Positions 16,716 through 24,509 of a DNA stretch of 61,057 nucleotides are shown in pieces. Source of the DNA: UBA1731 sp045595285 (GTDB lineage: Bacteria; Verrucomicrobiota; Kiritimatiellia; RFP12; UBA1067); NCBI GenBank assembly GCA_045595285.1, contig JAZOAC010000120.1, positions 1 through 61,057 on the forward strand. Reading direction: 5' to 3'. Positions within the stretch are counted from its first letter, which is position 1. Each line of letters opens with the position of its first letter. The translations under genes and the position numbers were made by a program. The notes beneath the pieces are model-generated. The model saw only the letters and a list, made by a program, of their open reading frames with translations. It searched no databases and had not been told where the DNA came from.

Positions 16716-18572
16716 ATGATCGAAAACATGAAGATAACATTCACTGGCGGCGGCAATCTTGGAGAGGAGCTGTTCCTGCCGCTTGATGCTCCGGTGCTGG
16801 TGGGCAGATCGCACTCCGCCTCGATACGTTTCCGTGAAAGCGACGTGTCGGGGAAGCATCTTGAGATCTCGCGTTCAGGCGACGGCGTCATGGCGCTGAA
16901 CATAAGCCGCTACAAGGCAATGGTGAACGGAACGATTCTTCAGCCGGGGGAATCCTGTCCCGTGAATCCCGGGGATGTGTTCGCCTTCGGTTCCAAGGCT
17001 CGTTTCCGCATTGACGCCCTTGGGGTGTCGGGAGATTCCCCGACGGGCGGGAGCACAGACGGCGGAGCCGACGGCGCGACCTTGCCGGGGGACGGCGAGA
17101 CGAAAGCGATGACGCAGGGGGGGACGTTCGCTACCCGCATGCCGAATTCCGCCGATATGACATATGCGACGAGGCCGGCGCCATCCGCCGCCGATGTCAC
17201 GTTCGCTACAAGGATGCCGTCCAAGTCGTTCAACACCACCTTCGCCACGCGTCCTGCTCCGGACGCGGAAGTGATCATGGCATCCGCCCCGTCCGACCTG
17301 GATCCGGACGCCACGGGGATGATCTCCACGGGTGTGTCGTCAGGAGCGGCCGGATTCGCCGATACTCCTACGGGCATGCTTGAACCGTCAACCCAGACCG
17401 GAGCATCCGAGGCGGACGGTGCGACCCAGGTCATGCAGACGCGGGCCGGGTCGATGGACGAGATAGAACGCCACAAGAAGCTGATGGCGCAGAAAAAACG
17501 CGTGAGACGTTCCCTGATGGCCGCCGCAACGGTGCTGTTCCTTGCCATGCTCGGCACCGTGGTGTGGATCCGTTGGCCCAAATCGGAGCTTGTGCTTTCC
17601 GTCCCGCTGAAGGCCGGCACCGACGATCCGGACATAGCGCATCATGTGATGAAGTCCGAAGCGGGAGCGAATGCGTTCGTCGTTGATTTTCCGGTTGACG
17701 CAAAGCGCATGAAAAAAAGCGGCGACGGGGACGGACCCGTTTTCTTCGTGTCGACATTCACGGGCCGGGACCGTGATGTCCCGTTTCGGCTGAAGGCATC
17801 GCGACGCAGGGACAAGGCCGAAATGCGCCTGTCCCTCGAGGATTCGTTTTCGGCCAAAAAGTCGGAGCTCGCTTCCGGACTGGGGGTTGATTTCCTTTCG
17901 CCCGCCGAATGGCCGGCAGGCGTATTCTTTTTCGAGCTGGAGCATCCCCAGTCGTGTGTGATCCGTCTTCAGAGGGGGACCCGTTTCGCCAGAAGCGAAT
18001 ATCTGGTTGACCGTGACGGGGTCAAGTGGCACGGGATTTTCATCCTCATCCGCGACCACGACACCATATATACGGTGGAACGCGAGATCCCGGAATCGGA
18101 ATGGCCGAGGGGGAAGTGGCTGCTCAGGGCGGATTCCAACATCCAGCTCTACCCCGCATTCATGCGGTCCCGGTGGGAGTCGCCGGGCGAGGCACAGTTG
18201 ATCAAGGGCCGTTCCGAGCGCGAGCTTGTCGAATATGTCACGCACGAGCTGGACAGGAAGCAGCCTCGGGTGTCCGAATGGTTCAGCATAAAAAAGGCGC
18301 TGGATACGCTTGTGGTGCTGACGTGGGGCAGGCGGGATGCTGATGTGAGGACGGTTGCGGACTGCCTGAAAAGGTTCCGTGCGGTGCAGGACAGGACCTA
18401 CAGGAGGTTCATGAACGAATTTGAGGTGGCGAAGATAAACGCCATCTCTGGCTCGGAAAGGCAAACGGCGATACGTGATGATTGCCGCAGCGTGTTTTCA
18501 GCCGATCCGTCCGATATGAGGTTCATTCTGTCAAACGATCCGGAGAAATGGCCGTGTCTGGAAAAAAATTGA
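16716..18572 (+). CDS. Membrane FHA protein with Thr repeat, tad-associated
   Basis: 618 residues from ATG 16716, which has GGAAGG nine bases upstream; ATG 16695 overlaps tadC but lacks such a site. Residues about 15-95 are a divergent FHA domain (VLVGRSHSAS, SDVSGKHLEI, MVNGTILQPGE). Then comes a Thr-rich linker with four [FY]ATR[MP]-type repeats and several ET/TQ motifs (ETKAMTQ, GATQVMQ), a cytoplasmic basic stretch and a membrane segment at about 264-284. The outer part of about 330 residues has no family I recognise. The linker looks like a kinase substrate and the FHA like a reader, so this protein may carry the phosphorylation signal across the membrane to the pilus machine. Confidence 0.85.
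   Translation: MIENMKITFTGGGNLGEELFLPLDAPVLVGRSHSASIRFRESDVSGKHLEISRSGDGVMALNISRYKAMVNGTILQPGESCPVNPGDVFAFGSKARFRIDALGVSGDSPTGGSTDGGADGATLPGDGETKAMTQGGTFATRMPNSADMTYATRPAPSAADVTFATRMPSKSFNTTFATRPAPDAEVIMASAPSDLDPDATGMISTGVSSGAAGFADTPTGMLEPSTQTGASEADGATQVMQTRAGSMDEIERHKKLMAQKKRVRRSLMAAATVLFLAMLGTVVWIRWPKSELVLSVPLKAGTDDPDIAHHVMKSEAGANAFVVDFPVDAKRMKKSGDGDGPVFFVSTFTGRDRDVPFRLKASRRRDKAEMRLSLEDSFSAKKSELASGLGVDFLSPAEWPAGVFFFELEHPQSCVIRLQRGTRFARSEYLVDRDGVKWHGIFILIRDHDTIYTVEREIPESEWPRGKWLLRADSNIQLYPAFMRSRWESPGEAQLIKGRSERELVEYVTHELDRKQPRVSEWFSIKKALDTLVVLTWGRRDADVRTVADCLKRFRAVQDRTYRRFMNEFEVAKINAISGSERQTAIRDDCRSVFSADPSDMRFILSNDPEKWPCLEKN
17124..17262 (+). repeat. Four coding repeats of a [FY]ATR motif (candidate phospho-Thr sites)
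   Basis: Within the FHA membrane protein, T-F-A-T-R-M-P, T-Y-A-T-R-P-A-P, T-F-A-T-R-M-P and T-F-A-T-R-P-A-P occur at intervals of about 14 to 17 residues. Each has two threonines placed identically. The even spacing and conservation in an otherwise low-complexity linker suggest selection, probably as docking or phosphorylation sites. Confidence 0.6.
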
Positions 18573-20887
18573 TGCTTTATCTCCGGTGCGGAGAGGAAAC
18601 AATCTCAACCGTCGAGCTGGTCCGCGGATGCGCTGAGCTGTCCGTCGGCCGTTCGCATTCATGTGCGCTCCGTACGCCGCAGGACGACCATTCCGTCAGT
18701 GCGAAACACGCCCGCATCTTCTGGAAGTCGTCGAATGTGTACATCGAGGACTGCGGAAGCAAAAACGGGATATACGTCAATGGTGTGCGCATCACAAAGC
18801 CCGTGAGACTGAAGGATGGCGGAATTTACTGCATCGGAGGATGCCGTCTCGTCGTTTCCAAAAAGTCGGGCGCGGAGATCCGGCGTAATGACAGATGCCA
18901 TAAGATTGAGTTCCTGAACGGTGACCGGGCCCATGATATCGTAGACATAAAGCCGAAGGCCGACTCGACGGGCGGGCTTTTCACGCTGGGTCTCGATCCG
19001 GGGAATGACATCGTCCTTCCCGACATGCTCGTTTCGCGCCGGCATGCCGCGTTTCTGGTCAAGCGGGACGGAGCCTGCTGGATACAGGATCTTGGCAGCC
19101 GAAACGGCACGTACGTCAACGGGGAGAAGCTTGAGGGCAAGGAGCGCTTTCTCCACGACGGCGACAAGGTGTCCATCGCCTATTTCGATTTCCGCTTTCT
19201 CCACAAGGACGTCTCTCACACCAGAGCGCATCTTTGGACCAAGCTCGGAGTGCTCGCAGTTCTGGCCATAATAATCACGACCGGCGTCGTCATCCGCGAA
19301 TTCATAGTGAAGCCGCCATCCCGCATATACAGGGATCAGGCTTTCAGATATGCGGCCGAGGAGAATTTCTCATCCGCATACGTTGCCGTCACCAATGCGG
19401 TAAATGCGCGTAACGGCGAGACGGAGCGGATGCAGAACGAATCGCTGGCGGCCCAATTGAACGCGTGGGCGGGCACCTATGACGGATGGAAGGCGGCCAT
19501 GGGCCATCTGTCCGCAGGAAGATTTGTTGAAGCCAGGGTGAAGATCGGCGAATTGATGTCCGATCCCGGAAACTGGACATGGAACACCTCCACCGCTGTG
19601 AGCATGCGGAGGGATGCCGAGTTTGCCGGGAATCTCATACGCCGGCTCCACAATGCGGCGGACACCATGAAGCATCAGGGCCTGGAGGTGCGCGACAGGG
19701 TGGCCGAAGGGATAAAGGAGATAGATCGCTATCTGTCGGAGAACGAAGGAGGTTTCAAGGGGAAGGACTATTTGTCCCCTGCGATCAAGGCTCTTGCGCA
19801 GTTGAGGGCCAAAATGTCTGACTTGAGCAGTGGGTTTTCCCGCATAGACGATTCACTGTCGAAAATCGACCGCGTGAATCCTGATTTCACCCAGGCGGTC
19901 GAAGTGCTGGAGAAAGTGTCGGTCTCTGCAAAACTCTCGATCGGTGTTCGCGAGTACGCTCGATCTCTCCTGCCTGTCTGCAAGTCGTTCCTTGAGACGC
20001 AGTCCTTCCTGAGGCGCGAGTTCGCCGCCGTTACTGACATGGATTTCGTCGAGGTCAACCGCATGCGGACGTCACTGCCGCTGCCCGAAAAAAACGACTG
20101 CGTCCGTTTTACGCTGTTTTCAGATGCTCGGGATGCCTTTATCGCAAAGCATGAGTCGTATCAGATGGAGGCGTCACTGCTGGCCCCGATGGTGAGAAAC
20201 ATGAATGAGGCGGGCATCCGCAACGGGAGCACAGGGTCCCTGCTGGATTTCGTGACCTCCGCGCAGTCCTGGGACAAGGCATTGGGATTCGACTGCTTTT
20301 CGGGCAGATTCCCCGAGTCGAGCCGTCATGACCCGAACAGCGTATATGATGAGCTCTGCGGAATCGAATGCACCTACGAAAATCTGCGAAAGCTCCCGAA
20401 GGCCCCAGGGCGACAGACGGACGTGCGGATGAAGTTCATCCCGAAGACCCAGAAGGCAAGGATGATATTCGGACAGATAAAGACGTTCATCGGCGTGCTC
20501 GATCGTCCTGAAGGCCGACAGTTCCAGACAGGCAGGCTTGGAGAGCTGTACGCGACCTCCATGAAGATATCGGAAATGCGGGATTCCCTTGTTTCCCAGC
20601 TGAAGGCGCGATGTGAAAAAGGCCTGACAAAAGGTTCAAGGCTGACGAGAGAGAGGATCGTCGCGGGATTCTTTGCCGAATACTTCTCCGATGAACCGTC
20701 CTATGCCGATCTCAGAGCCTTGGAAACCTCTTTCAAGACGCTGGAAAGACAGATGAACGCCCTGAATGAAAAGTATGATACGGAATCGGATCCGGAGAAA
20801 CGGCTTGCAATCCGCAAGGAAATCCTCAGCAAGGGCATTCCCGGTGGTGAATCCGTCCGGAAACGTTGGGTGGAGTCGATGGAATGA
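18548..20887 (+). CDS. Membrane protein with two FHA domains, tad-associated
   Basis: 779 residues. FHA 1 (about 20-100) is canonical: VGRSHSC, HSVSAKH, SKNGIYVNG. FHA 2 (about 125-215) keeps SRRHAA and SRNGTYVNG but has LGLDPGN where the first-strand Arg of GR is expected. A membrane segment lies at about 233-253 (LGVLAVLAIIITTGVVI). The remaining 520 residues are mainly helical, with an early TPR-like stretch, and match no family I know. ATG 18548 follows a CGGAGAA site and overlaps the previous gene by 25 bases; earlier in-frame starts lie deeper in that gene. It ends the first tad block. Confidence 0.88.
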   Translation: MAVSGKKLMLYLRCGEETISTVELVRGCAELSVGRSHSCALRTPQDDHSVSAKHARIFWKSSNVYIEDCGSKNGIYVNGVRITKPVRLKDGGIYCIGGCRLVVSKKSGAEIRRNDRCHKIEFLNGDRAHDIVDIKPKADSTGGLFTLGLDPGNDIVLPDMLVSRRHAAFLVKRDGACWIQDLGSRNGTYVNGEKLEGKERFLHDGDKVSIAYFDFRFLHKDVSHTRAHLWTKLGVLAVLAIIITTGVVIREFIVKPPSRIYRDQAFRYAAEENFSSAYVAVTNAVNARNGETERMQNESLAAQLNAWAGTYDGWKAAMGHLSAGRFVEARVKIGELMSDPGNWTWNTSTAVSMRRDAEFAGNLIRRLHNAADTMKHQGLEVRDRVAEGIKEIDRYLSENEGGFKGKDYLSPAIKALAQLRAKMSDLSSGFSRIDDSLSKIDRVNPDFTQAVEVLEKVSVSAKLSIGVREYARSLLPVCKSFLETQSFLRREFAAVTDMDFVEVNRMRTSLPLPEKNDCVRFTLFSDARDAFIAKHESYQMEASLLAPMVRNMNEAGIRNGSTGSLLDFVTSAQSWDKALGFDCFSGRFPESSRHDPNSVYDELCGIECTYENLRKLPKAPGRQTDVRMKFIPKTQKARMIFGQIKTFIGVLDRPEGRQFQTGRLGELYATSMKISEMRDSLVSQLKARCEKGLTKGSRLTRERIVAGFFAEYFSDEPSYADLRALETSFKTLERQMNALNEKYDTESDPEKRLAIRKEILSKGIPGGESVRKRWVESME

Positions 20888-20926
20888 ACCGGTTCCGTAC
20901 ACAGATGGATTCATCGGGATCAGGTG

Positions 20927-20943
20927 TGTCCGGTATACGGACA
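20927..20943. promoter_or_regulatory. Candidate upstream activator site B (TGTCC-N7-GGACA)
   Basis: Perfect inverted repeat with the same arms and spacing as site A2; the arms extend to 7 bases (GTGTCCG and CGGACAC). Its centre is 51 bases before the -24 element at 20986, against 29 bases for A2. The 22-base difference is close to two helical turns, so both sites present the same face to the promoter. Confidence 0.6.
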
Positions 20944-20963
20944 CGGGCGGAGTCGTCTGCCCG
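20944..20963 (+). other. Hairpin between activator site and sigma-54 promoter
   Basis: An 8-base stem with one G-U pair and a GTCG loop. No T run follows, so it is not a standard intrinsic terminator, though it could end transcription of the first tad block or be incidental. Confidence 0.3.
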
Positions 20964-20985
20964 TAAAACCACTGGCGGATGCTTT

Positions 20986-21001
20986 TGGCACGGTTTTTGC
21001 T
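20986..21001 (+). promoter_or_regulatory. Sigma-54 (-24/-12) promoter of the pilin block
   Basis: TGGCACG (20986-20992), four bases, then TTGCT (20997-21001) is an exact match to the sigma-54 consensus. Transcription is expected near 21012, only about four bases before the first pilin ATG at 21016, so the pilin mRNA would be nearly leaderless. Confidence 0.92.
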
Positions 21002-21015
21002 TATGTAATAGTGTC

Positions 21016-21222
21016 ATGAAAAACATTGTCCATAAAACAACTTCGGAAAAGGGCTCGATCATGCTTGAGTACGTGATTGTGATGTGCGGGCTGGGTGCCG
21101 CCGCCGTTGTCTTCATGAACAGGGCTTTTTATGACGTCCAGACGGGCTTCGGTCCTCTGGGCCAGCAGATTGTGGCGTTTTATCAACGGACATTGGGCGG
21201 GTTATCGCTTCCCGTTCCTTGA
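21016..21222 (+). CDS. flp: Flp-type prepilin 1
   Basis: 68 residues. The short basic leader ends in Gly13, followed by SIMLEY, an exact Flp processing motif G/XXXXEY, and then a hydrophobic helix (VIVMCGLGAAAVVFM). Mature pilin would be 55 residues. Longer in-frame extensions upstream cross the sigma-54 promoter and are not used. No ribosome site is visible before ATG 21016, consistent with a nearly leaderless message. It is followed by a second pilin and the prepilin peptidase. Confidence 0.85.
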   Translation: MKNIVHKTTSEKGSIMLEYVIVMCGLGAAAVVFMNRAFYDVQTGFGPLGQQIVAFYQRTLGGLSLPVP

Positions 21223-21287
21223 TTCCAGCAACGATTCAAGCGAAAAGTCAACAAAAAAGAAAAACAAAAAAGAAAAAGGAGAAAACC

Positions 21288-21644
21288 ATGAACAAGAACA
21301 AGAAATCCCTCGGTGTCGTCACGCGTGCCAAGAAAACCTTCCTCGGCCGTGTCCTGTGCCGCGTTCTCGGTGAGGAAACCGGCGCGGTGATGATGGAATA
21401 CGTCGTCGTGGCGGTGCTGATCGCAGCCGCTGTCGCCACAGGCGCCTGGTTCTTCGGAAAGGACATCTTGAACATGTTCGGTGTGGCTGGACGCGCGGCC
21501 ACCAGCGACATCACAGAGGCCCGTCAGCTTCAGGATGCGGCTCGTACGGAATCCAAGCGCGGGCACAACCAGGCGACGACCCAGGACAAGAAGTTCATCG
21601 ATGTCAGGGAGGCGACGACCGCCGGAAGCACCGACAACCTGTAA
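21288..21644 (+). CDS. flp: Flp-type prepilin 2 with long leader
   Basis: 118 residues from ATG 21288, which has a strong AAAAAGGAG site after a 65-base A-rich gap. The leader is 32 residues and ends in Gly32, followed by AVMMEY (motif G/XXXXEY) and a hydrophobic helix (VVVAVLIAAAVATGAWFF). The C-terminal 50 residues are polar and Thr/Asp-rich (ARTESKRGHNQATTQDKK). The leader is longer than the usual 10-20 residues. The strong ribosome site suggests this is the major, highly translated pilin, but that is inference. Confidence 0.85.
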   Translation: MNKNKKSLGVVTRAKKTFLGRVLCRVLGEETGAVMMEYVVVAVLIAAAVATGAWFFGKDILNMFGVAGRAATSDITEARQLQDAARTESKRGHNQATTQDKKFIDVREATTAGSTDNL

Positions 21645-21662
21645 CCGTCAGGGTCTGCGACC

Positions 21663-22199
21663 ATGCCCATCTCCTGGATCATATTCCGCGCACTGCTGCT
21701 GACGCCTTGGCTTGGATATCTGTGCCGGAGCGACGTGAAGTTCCGCCGCCTGCCCAACGTCTGGACGTTGGGCGGGCTTGCGGCGGGGCTTTTCGTCCAG
21801 TCCGCCTGGTGGGGATGGGCCGGGTTCAAGGACGGTCTTGCCGCCGCCGGCGTGGCCGTCCTGTTTCTTCTCCTGCCGTTCCTCGTCCGCGCAGCGGGTG
21901 CCGGGGATGTCAAGATGCTTGCGGCGTGCGGGGCGTTTCTCGGCCTTCGCTCGATGCCGATGTTTCTGATGGCTGTTTCGTTCGCCGGGCTGTTCGTCGC
22001 CCTGTGGATGATATGCCGTCGACAGGTCACCGCCGCGCGCCTCAAGCATGCGTTCAGGACGCTTTTCGACTGGCGCTATGACAGAAAGGCCGGAAAGGCC
22101 GCTCTGCCGACAAGGGATGACGAGCGCGCACGCGTACCGTTCGGAGTGGCTATCGCCATAGGTACGTGGGCGACGTTGATCGCGGAGGCCTGCCTGTGA
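21663..22199 (+). CDS. cpaA: Prepilin peptidase, A24 family (CpaA/TadV)
   Basis: 178 residues, mostly membrane helices. The two catalytic aspartates of aspartic prepilin peptidases are visible: Asp24 in SDVKFRRLPN and Asp82 in GAGDVKML (the GxGD motif). It cleaves the G/XXXXE motifs of the two Flp pilins and the two TadE-like proteins encoded around it. Its C-terminal part after about 120 is a cytoplasmic basic tail followed by a last helix. The TGA overlaps the GTG of the next gene. Confidence 0.9.
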   Translation: MPISWIIFRALLLTPWLGYLCRSDVKFRRLPNVWTLGGLAAGLFVQSAWWGWAGFKDGLAAAGVAVLFLLLPFLVRAAGAGDVKMLAACGAFLGLRSMPMFLMAVSFAGLFVALWMICRRQVTAARLKHAFRTLFDWRYDRKAGKAALPTRDDERARVPFGVAIAIGTWATLIAEACL

Positions 22200-22825
22200 A
22201 GCGCGGATCGGTATTGATGGAGACGGTGATCGCGATGCCGATTCTGCTGCTGCTGATTTTCGGCGTCATCCAGTTTGCGCATATCTGGACTGCGCGCCAG
22301 ATGACCGCCTATGCCGCATACTGCGCCACCCGTGCGGTGATGATCGTGCCGCCGGAGGAGCAGAAGAGCGCCGCGCAGAACGCGGCGGAGGTCGCGCTTT
22401 CCTGGATGAATCTCGCAGACAGCAAGAATGACGATGTCACGATTCCCGGGTGGGGGAGGATAAATGGGGCGGGCACATCCGACCATGGCCGTAGGCGGAC
22501 CTCCGTGACGGTCCTGGAGGATGGAACGGACGACGACTTCCAAGTGTCGTCGGTTCAGGTGAAATTCAAGTTCCCCTTGCTGATTCCCGCGATGGCGATC
22601 AACAAGATCATCGCGCGCGCGGCGGTTTCTGGCGCTTCGCTCGCCAAAGGGACGGGGGATTTCTACGGTGACCTGGACAGCTCGGCAGGCAACCCTGACC
22701 TGATCGACGGCTGGCCGTACATCGAGCTGACGGAGACATGCGTCCTTCCGATGCCGTATTCGACGGCCAGATTCCCGGCTGATGCCTTTGACGGGGTGAA
22801 CATCCGCGATGGAGGCGGTTCATGA
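22196..22825 (+). CDS. tadE: TadE-like minor pilin
   Basis: 209 residues from GTG 22196, which overlaps the peptidase stop and has CGGAGG ten bases upstream. The leader is only three residues before Gly4; SVLMET and a hydrophobic helix (VIAMPILLLLIFGVIQFAHIW) then give a prepilin-like G/XXXXE site. The TadE signature continues with QMTAYAAYCATRAVMI. The rest is a beta-rich periplasmic domain. TadE proteins are processed by the A24 peptidase and act as pseudopilins. Confidence 0.85.
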   Translation: MKRGSVLMETVIAMPILLLLIFGVIQFAHIWTARQMTAYAAYCATRAVMIVPPEEQKSAAQNAAEVALSWMNLADSKNDDVTIPGWGRINGAGTSDHGRRRTSVTVLEDGTDDDFQVSSVQVKFKFPLLIPAMAINKIIARAAVSGASLAKGTGDFYGDLDSSAGNPDLIDGWPYIELTETCVLPMPYSTARFPADAFDGVNIRDGGGS

Positions 22826-24498
22826 TGCTGCGGACGCTGCGAAACAAGGTCATCCGCCTCGGACGGGATGAGGAAGGCGCCGCGCTCGTGGTGACGCTTG
22901 CGGTGTTCATGTTCATGTGGCTCGTCTGCATCGGCGTCTTTGCGGTCGGCACGGCGGTCAAGACCCGCACCCATCTGCAGAACGCATGCGACGCTGCCGC
23001 GTATTCGGCCGCAGTCGTCCAGGCCGACACGCTTTCGCGCATCGCCACCATCAATCGCGCCATGAGCTGGGCGTACGTACAGATGACCCGCCGTCAGATG
23101 GACTACATCGTCTACAAATGGCTTGAAAAAACGTCCCAGAAATACGCCGCTGACGAGAGCATGACGAAAAGTTTGCATTTGGCGCACAGCAGCCTGGCAA
23201 TCTGTCCTTGGAGGCGGCTGGTGCCGAATGTCGGATGGTACATAGGAAGCGGAAGACAACTGCGCTTCGTTGACCTGAACGGGAGCCATAACGTTTCCAT
23301 CGATAGGGTCAGGAATGCGCTCGGTGATTTTTCATTAAATTGGATTCGCAGGCAAGAAGCGTCGTTTTATGACGAGAATAAAGGAATGCTGAATATAAGC
23401 GGTTTGAGGAATCAAATTGTCGATGATAAGACCGCCATAGCGAGAATGAACAGCGCTGAGGATGAATTGCTGAGAAAGTTGCCTGAGAGAGTGAACGGCA
23501 TTGTTGATGAAGTGATATATGCGAACATCAAGGAATTTCCGGCTGCAGTCAACGAACGACATAAAGTATGGTGCAGGAATGATTTTACGAGGATATTGGG
23601 CCCTGATGCATGGGAGGAAGACGTTTTTATCGGTTTTGTAAGAAATGGAGATGGTTTGCGGCGCTATCGAAACGCAGGCTTAACATTCGAAACGGGATAC
23701 AATACGTGGTTCCCGTTGGGCGGAGGTGCTTCTTCAGCTGAAGGTTTTGTGCGTAATTATGTGCAGCGGCCATCATGCCTTAAAGCTAGCTGGGATTGGT
23801 GGTGGCAGGGATGGCAGTGCTATAGTGATCAATACGGGCATCATTGCGTTCGGGGAAAAAGAGGGGAAGGGAGAAGTGCAGTATTGGGGAGAGACGCTGC
23901 AGATCCCCAGTTTTATGGACAGACGGCATGTCCAAGAGTCTTGAGGAAATCATACTTTGGGGAGAAAGGCACAATATCGGTGGGAATTTCCGTCGATAAC
24001 ACCAATCCCTGGGCAGACGTGTTGGGGTACGCCGGGAACGTGCTCGGCGGAATCTATTCGGCGTTCAATCCGTTCATCACGGACACGGTCGTGTTCGCTT
24101 CTGCAAAGGCAGGGTACAAATACCTCGGCAAAGATCCATCTTCACGTGAATACAGGATCGATTGGGATGAAGGCAATCAAGAATGGAACCTTTGCCAGAG
24201 TGATTGGGATGCCGTGCTCATTCCCGTCAGGATGGCGAAATCGCCGGCGACAGATGGGCGTTGGGGTGCGGCTGGCAGATTTCTGTACGATTGGGCGTCT
24301 GAGTTGGGCGTTGACGTCGATCTTTGCTTTGCCGGCGGAACCTGGACGCCTTCCGACGAGAGGCCAAAGGCGTTCCATGAATGGAATAAGTTGGGGGCTG
24401 CCCCGCGGCATGCCGAACAGGTCAATGCCCGGTGGCAGGTGGAAAACAATGCCCAGACCCTGGATTGGGATAAGTTGACGGACAGGATGTTCCATTGA
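22822..24498 (+). CDS. TadG-like pilus assembly protein
   Basis: 558 residues. The N-terminus has a basic stretch, then EEGAALVVTLAVFMFMWLVCIGVFAVGTAVKTRTHLQNACDAAA-type sequence typical of TadG/TadE proteins: one anchor helix then the 'lq.A.DaAA.A' segment. There is no E at position +5 after the Gly, so it is probably not cut by the prepilin peptidase. The large outer domain (about 60-558) has no von Willebrand or other domain I can recognise. Bases 23330-24000 are visibly more AT-rich than the flanks, which may mark a fast-evolving surface region. It overlaps the previous gene by 4 bases. Confidence 0.75.
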   Translation: MMLRTLRNKVIRLGRDEEGAALVVTLAVFMFMWLVCIGVFAVGTAVKTRTHLQNACDAAAYSAAVVQADTLSRIATINRAMSWAYVQMTRRQMDYIVYKWLEKTSQKYAADESMTKSLHLAHSSLAICPWRRLVPNVGWYIGSGRQLRFVDLNGSHNVSIDRVRNALGDFSLNWIRRQEASFYDENKGMLNISGLRNQIVDDKTAIARMNSAEDELLRKLPERVNGIVDEVIYANIKEFPAAVNERHKVWCRNDFTRILGPDAWEEDVFIGFVRNGDGLRRYRNAGLTFETGYNTWFPLGGGASSAEGFVRNYVQRPSCLKASWDWWWQGWQCYSDQYGHHCVRGKRGEGRSAVLGRDAADPQFYGQTACPRVLRKSYFGEKGTISVGISVDNTNPWADVLGYAGNVLGGIYSAFNPFITDTVVFASAKAGYKYLGKDPSSREYRIDWDEGNQEWNLCQSDWDAVLIPVRMAKSPATDGRWGAAGRFLYDWASELGVDVDLCFAGGTWTPSDERPKAFHEWNKLGAAPRHAEQVNARWQVENNAQTLDWDKLTDRMFH

Positions 24499-24509
24499 GG
24501 AGAAGAGAA

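Noticed and set aside
14797..16740. 647-codon minus-strand open frame opposite tadB/tadC
   Set aside because: The composition is Arg/His/Glu-rich nonsense typical of an antisense shadow; both tad genes on the + strand have clear domains.
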